64,000 bases of DNA from Acidobacteriaceae bacterium (GTDB lineage Bacteria; Acidobacteriota; Terriglobia; Terriglobales; Acidobacteriaceae). Shown piece after piece: positions 10,283 through 17,275 of this stretch. The notes beneath the pieces are model-generated. The model was not told the DNA's origin. It made no database searches and saw nothing but the letters and a program-made list of their open reading frames with translations. Both the position numbers and the translations under genes were made by a program. The stretch is taken from the NCBI GenBank assembly GCA_003131585.1, contig PKVW01000021.1, positions 55,354 through 119,353 of the forward strand, written 5' to 3'. Position 1 is the first letter of the stretch, and each line of letters opens with the position of its first letter.

Positions 10283-10480
10283 GGTCCCGGCGGCGGAGGT
10301 AGTCGATGAACATTTGCTACGACGGGCTTGTCGTAGGCCATTAGGAAGTGGCGGACGGTGTGGCCGCTGACGAAGTGGCCGACCTCTTCGGCGAGGTTCT
10401 TGGCGTGATCGCCGGCGCGCTCAAGAGACTGGGTCATGAAGATGACCTGCAGAAACCGCAGCGCCTGAAGGCGCGATTGA
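10283..10480 (-). pseudogene. Degenerate 3' remnant of phoU (copy B)
   Basis: Minus strand ALRFLQVIFMTQSLERAGDHAKNLAEEVGHFVSGHTVRHFLMAYDKPV, then 1-bp shift, QMFIDYLRRRDRQ*. Confidence 0.75.
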
Positions 10481-10524
10481 TAGTGCGCGCTTGCGGTATG
10501 CCTGAAGGCATACCCTGATACGAA
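10461..10524. repeat. Class III double palindromic element
   Basis: GCGCCTGAAGGCGC - 20 nt - GGTATGCCTGAAGGCATACC - CTGATACGAA. Confidence 0.75.
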
Positions 10525-10568
10525 TCTTGAGTTTTTCCGCAGCCTTTTCAGGCAGTGGGGAGTAAGGG

Positions 10569-10805
10569 CTACTTGGCGCGATGTTGCTGCTGGTTGGCTG
10601 CTTTGCGTTGGGCCTTCTGGTATTTCTTCATTGCTTTCCGCTGTTTCCTGGCTGCCTTCTTTGACGCTTTTTGATATTGCCTGGACGACTTCTTGGCCTC
10701 GCGGCCGTTTTCTCCGATACTGGTGTTTTCATGTTGAGCATTAGCCGGGATCGACCATGCAACACTCGGGGCGACCAGCAGGATGAAAGCCGCAATTCGT
10801 TTCAT
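10569..10805 (-). CDS. Small secreted Lys/Ala/Gln-rich basic protein
   Basis: Signal peptide MKRIAAFILLVAPSVAWSIPANA followed by low-complexity KKSSRQYQKASKKAARKQRKAMKKYQKAQRKAANQQQHRAK. Confidence 0.6.
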   Translation of the reverse strand: MKRIAAFILLVAPSVAWSIPANAQHENTSIGENGREAKKSSRQYQKASKKAARKQRKAMKKYQKAQRKAANQQQHRAK

Positions 10806-10858
10806 AACGTCTCCGAACGGAAGATCCTCCGGTGATCTTAACACCGAAGCTGCGCTGG

Positions 10859-10875
10859 GCCGGCGGGACGCCGGC
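10859..10875. repeat. Class IV palindrome GCCGGCG-GGA-CGCCGGC followed by GCTACT
   Basis: Perfect 7-bp arms. Confidence 0.6.
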
Positions 10876-10889
10876 GCTACTGTCTTGGT

Positions 10890-12731
10890 TCAGGCGGTAG
10901 GGAGGGTGAAGAGAAAAGCGGAGCCGTGAGCCACATCGCTTTCGGCGCGGATGGAGCCGCCGTGGGCGAGCATGATGTGTTTGGCGATGGCGAGGCCGAG
11001 GCCGGTGCCTCCGGACTCGCGGGAGCGGGCTTTGTCGACGCGGTAGAAGCGTTCGAACAGGCGCGGGAGGTGCTCGGAGGCGATGCCAGCGCCGAAGTCC
11101 TGGACGAAGAATTCGACGGCGTGGGGAACCGCGCGGGCACCGAGCACGATTCGTCCGCCGGAAGGGCCGTACCTTGCACCGTACTTCAGGGCATTGTCGA
11201 TCAGGTTGGCAAAGACCTGGTGAATGGCTTCGCGATCCGCGAGGACCGGGGGGAGATTCTGGATCGGCAAATCGTCACTCGGCGCATCGGGGACCGAGGA
11301 ATCGTGGATTTGCAAATCTTGTATCCGCAGGTCTTGTATCCGCGAATCTTGTATCCGCAGATCAATGCCGTGATTGCGGGCGATTTCGCGGAAGCTCTCT
11401 TCGGCATCGCGAACAAGTTCGGCGGGCGGGACGGGCTCCATATCGAAACGAGTTTCGCCGGATTCGACGCGGGCTAAAGTGAGCAGATCTTCGGTGAGGC
11501 GGGACATGCGGGAGGAATTCTTGCGGATGATTTCCAGAAACTCGCGGGTGGGAGCTCCGTGTTCGGGAGTGCTGTCGAGCAAGGTTTCGGCATAGCCCTG
11601 AATCGAAGTGAGGGGCGTGCGCAGTTCGTGGGAAACGTTGGCGATGAAGTCGCGGCGGGTTTTTTCGACGCGCTCGGTTTCGGTAAGGTCGCGGAGCACG
11701 GCGACGGCACCTCCGCCGGGCAGCGGCGCGGCTGTCACGTCGAAAGCGCGACCGGGGACGATGGAAGTGGCGCGGGCGGTTTTGACTTCGCGGGCGGCGG
11801 TGGCTTCCTTGACCGTGGCGAGGAAGTCGGGGTCGCGGATGGTCTCGACGACGGGCTGGTGCAGGCGAGCGCCTTGCGGAACCAGGCGATCCATGGATTG
11901 ATTGGCCCACTGCACGAAGCCGTCGGCACTGACGGCGATAACGGCGTCCTGCATGCTGTTGAGCAGGGTTTCAAGCTGGCGCTGGCTGGAGCGGACGGCG
12001 GCGAAGCTTTGTTCGACGCGGCGGGCAGGCTGGTCATTGTCACCATCAATATCTTCACCATCAATATCAAGGGCGCCGGCGACGCGGCCAACGTCGTCCT
12101 GAGAAGGTTCGAGGATGCGGGCCTGAAGATCGCCGTCGGCGATGCGGGCGGCGACCTGGACGATGCGATCGAGGCGGCGAGCCGTCCAGTAGGCTGCGAT
12201 GGCAGCCATTACAAGGGCGAACAGAAACGCCAGGCCGGAAGCCAGCTCCAGCCTGCGGCGAAGCTGCGCGGAGACGGCTTCGACATCGGAGAGCGGATAG
12301 GCCAGGCGTACGGCTCCGCCGGCAATGGGAACCGCCACGTAAAGAAACGGAATGCCCGCGGCCGCGCTCGGACGCTGGTCCACGCCTACGCGCCCGGAGA
12401 GCGCGGCGGCGAACTCCTTGCGCTGGGGAACGTTTTCGATTGTGCCCAGGCTGGATTCGGAATCGGCCAGCACGTTGCCGGCGGGATCGATGATGGTGAC
12501 GCGAGCGCCGGCGGCTTGTCCTTCCTGGGCGGCGATATCGGCGAGAGAATGGATGCGGTCGGTTTCGACGCGGTGGGCGAGGAGCTGGGTCTTTTGGATG
12601 AGGTTGCGCTCAATTTCGGAGCGCAGCGAAGTTCGCCAGGCGCTCCCGAGCATGAGGTCGAACATTACTACGGCTGCAAGGATGACGACCAGAAAGGCCG
12701 CCAGCAGCTTAAGGAAAATCCCGTTTCTCAC
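10890..12731 (-). CDS. phoR: PhoR-like sensor histidine kinase (HAMP-PAS-HisKA-HATPase)
   Basis: 613 aa; RRDFIANVSHELRTPLTSIQGYAETLLD, NLIDNALKYG, GTGLGLAIAKHI; adjacent phoB. Confidence 0.9.
   Translation of the reverse strand: MRNGIFLKLLAAFLVVILAAVVMFDLMLGSAWRTSLRSEIERNLIQKTQLLAHRVETDRIHSLADIAAQEGQAAGARVTIIDPAGNVLADSESSLGTIENVPQRKEFAAALSGRVGVDQRPSAAAGIPFLYVAVPIAGGAVRLAYPLSDVEAVSAQLRRRLELASGLAFLFALVMAAIAAYWTARRLDRIVQVAARIADGDLQARILEPSQDDVGRVAGALDIDGEDIDGDNDQPARRVEQSFAAVRSSQRQLETLLNSMQDAVIAVSADGFVQWANQSMDRLVPQGARLHQPVVETIRDPDFLATVKEATAAREVKTARATSIVPGRAFDVTAAPLPGGGAVAVLRDLTETERVEKTRRDFIANVSHELRTPLTSIQGYAETLLDSTPEHGAPTREFLEIIRKNSSRMSRLTEDLLTLARVESGETRFDMEPVPPAELVRDAEESFREIARNHGIDLRIQDSRIQDLRIQDLQIHDSSVPDAPSDDLPIQNLPPVLADREAIHQVFANLIDNALKYGARYGPSGGRIVLGARAVPHAVEFFVQDFGAGIASEHLPRLFERFYRVDKARSRESGGTGLGLAIAKHIMLAHGGSIRAESDVAHGSAFLFTLPTA
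11311..11370. repeat. 15-bp tandem repeat inside phoR
   Basis: tgcaaatcttgtatc/cgcaggtcttgtatc/cgcgaatcttgtatc/cgcagatcaatgcc encoding RIQDS-RIQDL-RIQDL-QIHDS. Confidence 0.85.
12041..12070. repeat. 15-bp tandem duplication in the phoR linker
   Basis: caccatcaatatctt / caccatcaatatcaa, encoding LDIDG-EDIDG. Confidence 0.75.
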
Positions 12732-12753
12732 TTCTTGCTCGCTTTGAAGCTTC

Positions 12754-13446
12754 TCACTTTGGGGCCTCGAAGCGGTAGCCCGCGCCGCGCACGGTCTTGA
12801 GGTAGCGCGGGTTTTCCGGGTCCGGTTCGATTTTTTCCCGGATGCGGCGGACGTAAACGTCGACCGAGCGCGGGGTCACGTAAGACGTGTCACGCCAAAC
12901 AGAATCGAGAAGATGATCGCGGGAAAAGACGCGGCCGAGGTGGCGGGCGAAGTAATCGAGCAGGCGAAACTCGGTGGCGGTGGTGGGAACGGCTTGTCCG
13001 CGGACGGTGAGGGTCATGGCGGCGGGGTCGATGGCGATGTCGCCGACCTGGAGCGGGCTGGGCGGAAGCGGGCGCTCAAAGCGGCGCAGCACGGCCTTGA
13101 CCCGGGCCACGAGTTCGCGCGGGCTGAAAGGCTTGGCGATGTAGTCATCGGCTCCGATCTCGAGACCGAGGACGCGGTCGGCTTCGCTGCTTTTGGCGGT
13201 GAGGAAGATCACCGGCACGGCAGCGAGGCTGGGAGTTTGTCGGACGGTGCGGCAGAGTTCGAGACCGTCTTTGCCGGGCACCATGATGTCGAGCACGAAG
13301 AGCGCCGGGCGCTGGCGCTCGGCGTCGGCGATCACGTTGGATCCGGTGGGATAGACGCGCACGGCAAACCCATCGTTCTCCAGGTGGTGGCGAACGAGGC
13401 GGGAAATATCGGGATCGTCTTCGACAACGAAGATGCTGGGTTTCAC
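12754..13446 (-). CDS. phoB: PhoB-like response regulator (REC-winged helix)
   Basis: KPSIFVVEDDPDISRLVRHHLENDG..LFVLDIMVPGKDGLELC..winged helix YVTPRSVDVYVRRIREKIE; likely GTG start at 13446. Confidence 0.9.
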   Translation of the reverse strand: MKPSIFVVEDDPDISRLVRHHLENDGFAVRVYPTGSNVIADAERQRPALFVLDIMVPGKDGLELCRTVRQTPSLAAVPVIFLTAKSSEADRVLGLEIGADDYIAKPFSPRELVARVKAVLRRFERPLPPSPLQVGDIAIDPAAMTLTVRGQAVPTTATEFRLLDYFARHLGRVFSRDHLLDSVWRDTSYVTPRSVDVYVRRIREKIEPDPENPRYLKTVRGAGYRFEAPK

Positions 13447-13632
13447 GGCTTTTATTGTAGCTGGAAAACAGTTGTCCGCAGCCAGTTGCCAGTTGCCGAA
13501 ACGGGTTAGGGGCGTGATTTTTATCGGATTGTAACAATCAGGTTGGAGGCGAGGTCGAGGTGGAAGCGGGACGATTGTCCGGTTACGGCATTGACTCAGC
13601 GGTGTCCAAAATGATTTGATGAGCATCAGGAT

Positions 13633-13872
13633 TTGTTTCGTCCGCGACGGAGGATAATGATCAGCATGTCGTTTGAAGAAGCATTGGCGGTGGCCTCGCG
13701 GGATGAGGGCTTTAAGGCAACGGTGTACGCGATGAATACGCTGCTGATTCATAAAGGCATCTACACGCAAGAGGAATTTCAGGCACTCTTCGTGGAATGG
13801 GTGGAGAAAGAGCAGATTAGGAAGGCTCCTGCGGTTCAGCGTGCTGAGACATCTAGTGCGTTTTCCGCGTAG
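13633..13872 (+). CDS. Hypothetical small protein
   Basis: 79 aa; SFEEALAVASRDEGFKATVYAMNTLLIHKGIYTQEEFQALFVEWVEKEQ; start could be 13657 or 13669. Confidence 0.55.
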   Translation: MFRPRRRIMISMSFEEALAVASRDEGFKATVYAMNTLLIHKGIYTQEEFQALFVEWVEKEQIRKAPAVQRAETSSAFSA

Positions 13873-14002
13873 TTCTATAGGGCGGATGTTCGCAGCCCGA
13901 CTTCTTGTTTCCGCAGTGAATTCCTTTGTCGTAGGCCCAGCACTCGCACTGGCAGGGAGGCGCGGGTTTGATTTCCGTGGGCGGCTTTCTTGTTGGCCGC
14001 AT
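13853..14002 (-). CDS. Candidate 49-aa Cys-rich small protein
   Basis: Below the ORF-track cutoff; MRPTRKPPTEIKPAPPCQCECWAYDKGIHCGNKKSGCEHPPYRTTRKTH*. Confidence 0.45.
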   Translation of the reverse strand: MRPTRKPPTEIKPAPPCQCECWAYDKGIHCGNKKSGCEHPPYRTTRKTH

Positions 14003-14147
14003 ATGACGAGACCTCATATCCAGCTACTCTGGCACTAGCGCCTGGACTAATGGAAGCGAAGGGAAAGCCAATATTTCATATTAACCTGTGGAGAAATCCA
14101 ATTCCCTGTGGAAAGCGGAGGAAAGATGGCGTGACCGTTTTGCGGAG

Positions 14148-16334
14148 TCATCGGAGTACCGCAATGACAAGGTTTCCAGCACGGTCGAGGTGGAAGCGTT
14201 TGCCGGGCGGGATGACTGTGGTGGCGCTGTATTCGGTGACGATGGCGGGTCCGGAGTAAGTTGTGCCGGGGTTCAGGGCGTCGCGGGAGTAGATCGCGGT
14301 AGCGAGTTTCTTGCCGTCGAAGAAGACTGGGGCGTTGGGCGCGAAAAGCGATCCGAGCTTTGCTCGGCCTGGACGGCCGAGGGCGGCCGTCCCCACATGG
14401 GCTGTGCCCGCTTCACCAATCTTCTCCACATGTGCCGTAGTTGCTTTCAGTGGCGGCGATTTCACAACTGCGCGGAGGCGGACGGTTACTAGCTCTACTT
14501 CGCGCGTGGGATGGGCGTAGCCATAGCGACGCTGGTGTTCTTGTTGGAAATCGGCTAGCAGATTCCTGGTAAAGGGCAGGTTGAGTTCGTATCCCTGGCC
14601 TCGGTAGCGGATGTCGACGCTCGCTTGACAGTGCACTCTTCCCTGCCAGGCTTCCTGATGAAAATCTTTCGCGGCTTGCTTCCGCAGGGCAGAGAACTCA
14701 CGATCCAGTTGCGCGGCTGGAAGTTTGCCGGAGGCGTGCCACAGAATGGTGCGGGAGTAATCCTTGACCACGTCGCTGACCAGAACGCCGAGAGCGGAGA
14801 GCGCGCCGGGCAGGGCGGGCACGATCACGCGGGGGATGCTGAGGGCTTCGGCCAAGGCGCAGGCGTGGAGGCCTCCGGCGCCGCCGAAGGCGACCAGGGC
14901 GAAGTCGCGGGGATCGCGGCCGCGCTCGATGGAGACCACGCGAACGGCTTTCTCCATGGTGGCGTTCACCACGCGGACGACGCCGGCGGCGAAGCGATCG
15001 AGAGTGAGAGGATTTCCCTGAAGCTTGAGCCAATCGCGCGTGATGCGGCGGGTGCGGTCGACATCGAGAGTAAAGTCACCGCCGAGGAAGCGGGTAGACT
15101 GCAGGCGGCCGAGTAAGAGGTTGGCGTCAGTGACCGTGGGCTGCGTGCCCCGGCCGTAGCAGATGGGGCCGGGATCGGCGCCGGCGGATTCGGGACCGAC
15201 GCGGAGAACGCCGCCAGCGTCGAAGCGGGCGAGCGAGCCTCCGCCTGCGCCCACGGTGTGGATGTCGAGCATGGGGACGCCGATGGGGAGTCCGGCGACT
15301 TCGGCTTGGTTGGCGGTGGCGATGGCGCCTTCGACCAGAGAAACATCGGTGGAAGTGCCTCCCATGTCGAAGGCGATGATGCGGGGGAGGCCGCTGCGGC
15401 GGGCGCTGGCGGCGGCGCCGACTACGCCTCCGGCGGGACCGGAAAGAACGGCGCGGACCGGTTCACGGGCGGCGGCGGCCAGGGACGTGATACCGCCGCT
15501 GGATTGCATTACGAAGATTCGAGGGGCATTGGCGCGCTGAGGTCCCTCGGGAGCTAAAGCCCTGATCGAGTTGGACATCTTTTTCGCAGCGCTGAAGCGC
15601 CGCGCCACCCAAAAGCTTCCGGCTGCCGCACTGGTTGCTTCGTCCGCAGACAATTGCTGCGCCGAGCGCTGCTCTAGATTTTCCAGGTAGCGCTGCATGA
15701 CTGGCTGGAGGTAGGCGTTGATTACTACTGTGGATGTGCGTTCGTATTCGCGGAATTCGGGGAGGATTTTGTGAGAGATGGAGAGCGGGACGCCGAGGGG
15801 CTTTAGGACTTCGGCAATTTCTAACTCGGTTTTTGGATTCGCGAACGAGAAGAGCAACGAGATGGCGACGGACTCGGGGTGCTTCGCAGATACTTGGGAG
15901 AAGAGAGATTGCAAATCCGCGGGTGAAGGCGAGGTCAGGATTTCGCCCTCGCTGTCACTGCGTTCTGCGATGCCGAAGCGGAGATCGGCGGGGACGAGCG
16001 GTTCGACACGGTCGAAGAAGAAGTCGTAGAGCTTGGGGCGGGCCTGGCGGCCGATCTCGATGACGTCTTCAAAACCCGCAGTGGTGACCAGAGCGGTGCG
16101 CGCGCCTTTGCGTTCGAGCAGGGTGTTGGTGCCGACGGTGGTGCCGTGCAGGAGAATGAGTTCGCCTTCATGACTGATTTTGCGGAGGGCTTCGACGATG
16201 GCTTGGGAGGGATCGGCGGGAGTGGAGAAGACCTTCAACATGCGCAGGCGGCCAGCGTCCTCGATCCAGACACAATCGGTGAAGGTGCCGCCAGTGTCGA
16301 TGGCTACGCGGAGGGGTTGGGGGCGACGGGGCAT
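14148..16334 (-). CDS. hyuA: Hydantoinase/oxoprolinase (HyuA) family protein
   Basis: 728 aa; RVAIDTGGTFTDCVW, HGTTVGTNTLLERKGA, FDMGGTSTDVSLV, GGAGGLHACALAEALSI. Confidence 0.92.
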   Translation of the reverse strand: MPRRPQPLRVAIDTGGTFTDCVWIEDAGRLRMLKVFSTPADPSQAIVEALRKISHEGELILLHGTTVGTNTLLERKGARTALVTTAGFEDVIEIGRQARPKLYDFFFDRVEPLVPADLRFGIAERSDSEGEILTSPSPADLQSLFSQVSAKHPESVAISLLFSFANPKTELEIAEVLKPLGVPLSISHKILPEFREYERTSTVVINAYLQPVMQRYLENLEQRSAQQLSADEATSAAAGSFWVARRFSAAKKMSNSIRALAPEGPQRANAPRIFVMQSSGGITSLAAAAREPVRAVLSGPAGGVVGAAASARRSGLPRIIAFDMGGTSTDVSLVEGAIATANQAEVAGLPIGVPMLDIHTVGAGGGSLARFDAGGVLRVGPESAGADPGPICYGRGTQPTVTDANLLLGRLQSTRFLGGDFTLDVDRTRRITRDWLKLQGNPLTLDRFAAGVVRVVNATMEKAVRVVSIERGRDPRDFALVAFGGAGGLHACALAEALSIPRVIVPALPGALSALGVLVSDVVKDYSRTILWHASGKLPAAQLDREFSALRKQAAKDFHQEAWQGRVHCQASVDIRYRGQGYELNLPFTRNLLADFQQEHQRRYGYAHPTREVELVTVRLRAVVKSPPLKATTAHVEKIGEAGTAHVGTAALGRPGRAKLGSLFAPNAPVFFDGKKLATAIYSRDALNPGTTYSGPAIVTEYSATTVIPPGKRFHLDRAGNLVIAVLR
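14353..14400 (+). repeat. Class II palindromic element, copy 1 (inside hyuA)
   Basis: CCGAGCTTTGCTCGG-CCT-GGACGGCCGAGGGCGGCCGTCC-CCACATG. Confidence 0.85.
15549..15614 (+). repeat. Class I palindromic element, copy 2 (inside hyuA)
   Basis: GGGAGCTAAAGCCC - 23 nt - CGCAGCGCTGAAGCGCCGCGCCACCCAAAA. Confidence 0.85.
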
Positions 16335-16383
16335 GGAGTTGAATTCGAAAATTTTCAGGCTACTGCAAGCTCCAGGTAGCTCA

Positions 16384-16450
16384 GGGGCTGAAGCCCTCAG
16401 TCAGGGGTTGGCATTTATCGCAGCGCTGGAAGCGCTGCGCCACCCAAAAT
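16384..16450 (+). repeat. Class I palindromic element, copy 3 (hyuA-dinB intergenic)
   Basis: GGGGCTGAAGCCCTC - spacer - ATCGCAGCGCTGGAAGCGCTGCGCCACCCAAAAT. Confidence 0.85.
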
Positions 16451-16490
16451 CGGAGCGATTCAGCAGCTTGCTAGGGTAACATTTGCGGCT

Positions 16491-17096
16491 ATGAGATACG
16501 CATTTCTCGTCGAGACGTATGCGACCGAACGGGTGAAGGTGGTCAGCGTGTGGAGCGAGTTCCGGGACGAGGATCTTCGGGTGCGTCCGCGGGAGGACGA
16601 TGCGCGAGGCCGCAGTGTGCACGAACAGATGGTGCATCAGTGCATGAGCGAAGACCTGTGGTTCCGCAATATGCTGGGAATTGATGTGAGTGCGCCGCCG
16701 CTGCCGAAGCAGGAGGTGCGTTTGGAGTTCATGAAGCGGTATGCCGAGGACAGCGGGAAACGGCTGGCCGCGCTGTTGAAGAGGGATGAAGGTTGGTGGG
16801 AAGAGAATGTGAAGTTTTTCGATGTGCAACGGTCGCGGGCTTGGGTGATGACGCGGCGGATCGCGCATACCTCGCATCATCGGGGCCAGTTGATGGCGAT
16901 GCTGCGCATGCTGGGGCGGGATGTGCACAGCAATTACGGGCCGACTGCCGACACGGGTGGGCTGATGCAGAATCATGCGCCTATGATTTATGCGTATGCG
17001 AATTTGGAGGCGCTGTTCGTCGGGGAGAGTGCTGGAGGGGCGAAGGCTGCGTTGCCGGGGACTGGAGGGAAGGTGGTGACGGAAAGACCGGAGTAG
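16491..17096 (+). CDS. DinB family protein
   Basis: 201 aa; VHEQMVHQCMSEDLWFRNMLGI..IAHTSHHRGQLMAMLRMLG. Confidence 0.85.
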   Translation: MRYAFLVETYATERVKVVSVWSEFRDEDLRVRPREDDARGRSVHEQMVHQCMSEDLWFRNMLGIDVSAPPLPKQEVRLEFMKRYAEDSGKRLAALLKRDEGWWEENVKFFDVQRSRAWVMTRRIAHTSHHRGQLMAMLRMLGRDVHSNYGPTADTGGLMQNHAPMIYAYANLEALFVGESAGGAKAALPGTGGKVVTERPE

Positions 17097-17107
17097 ATTG
17101 GGTACCT

Positions 17108-17171
17108 TGGAAGCTAAAGCCTCATCCATGGTGGAGCTTTTCGCAGCGCTAAAAGCGCCGCGCCACCCAAA
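17108..17171 (+). repeat. Class I palindromic element, copy 4 (dinB-sucA intergenic)
   Basis: GAAGCTAAAGCCTC - spacer - TCGCAGCGCTAAAAGCGCCGCGCCACCCAAA. Confidence 0.8.
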
Positions 17172-17207
17172 GGCATATGGGCAGGAGTGCCCGCGCCACA
17201 ACCTTAG

Positions 17208-17253
17208 CCGAGCTTCGCTCGGCGGACAGCCGGGGGCGGCTGTCCCCACATAT
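17208..17253 (+). repeat. Class II palindromic element, copy 2
   Basis: CCGAGCTTCGCTCGG-C-GGACAGCCGGGGGCGGCTGTCC-CCACATATG. Confidence 0.85.
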
Positions 17254-17275
17254 GATCTCATGATTTCCGTCGTCA

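Noticed and set aside
10195-10437. 80-aa ORF as an intact gene
   Set aside because: Carries PhoU C-terminal text but starts mid-domain and is frameshifted; better called a remnant.
11559-12800. 413-aa plus-strand ORF
   Set aside because: Entirely antisense to phoR; Gly/Asp/Ala-rich shadow frame from high GC3, no recognisable domain.
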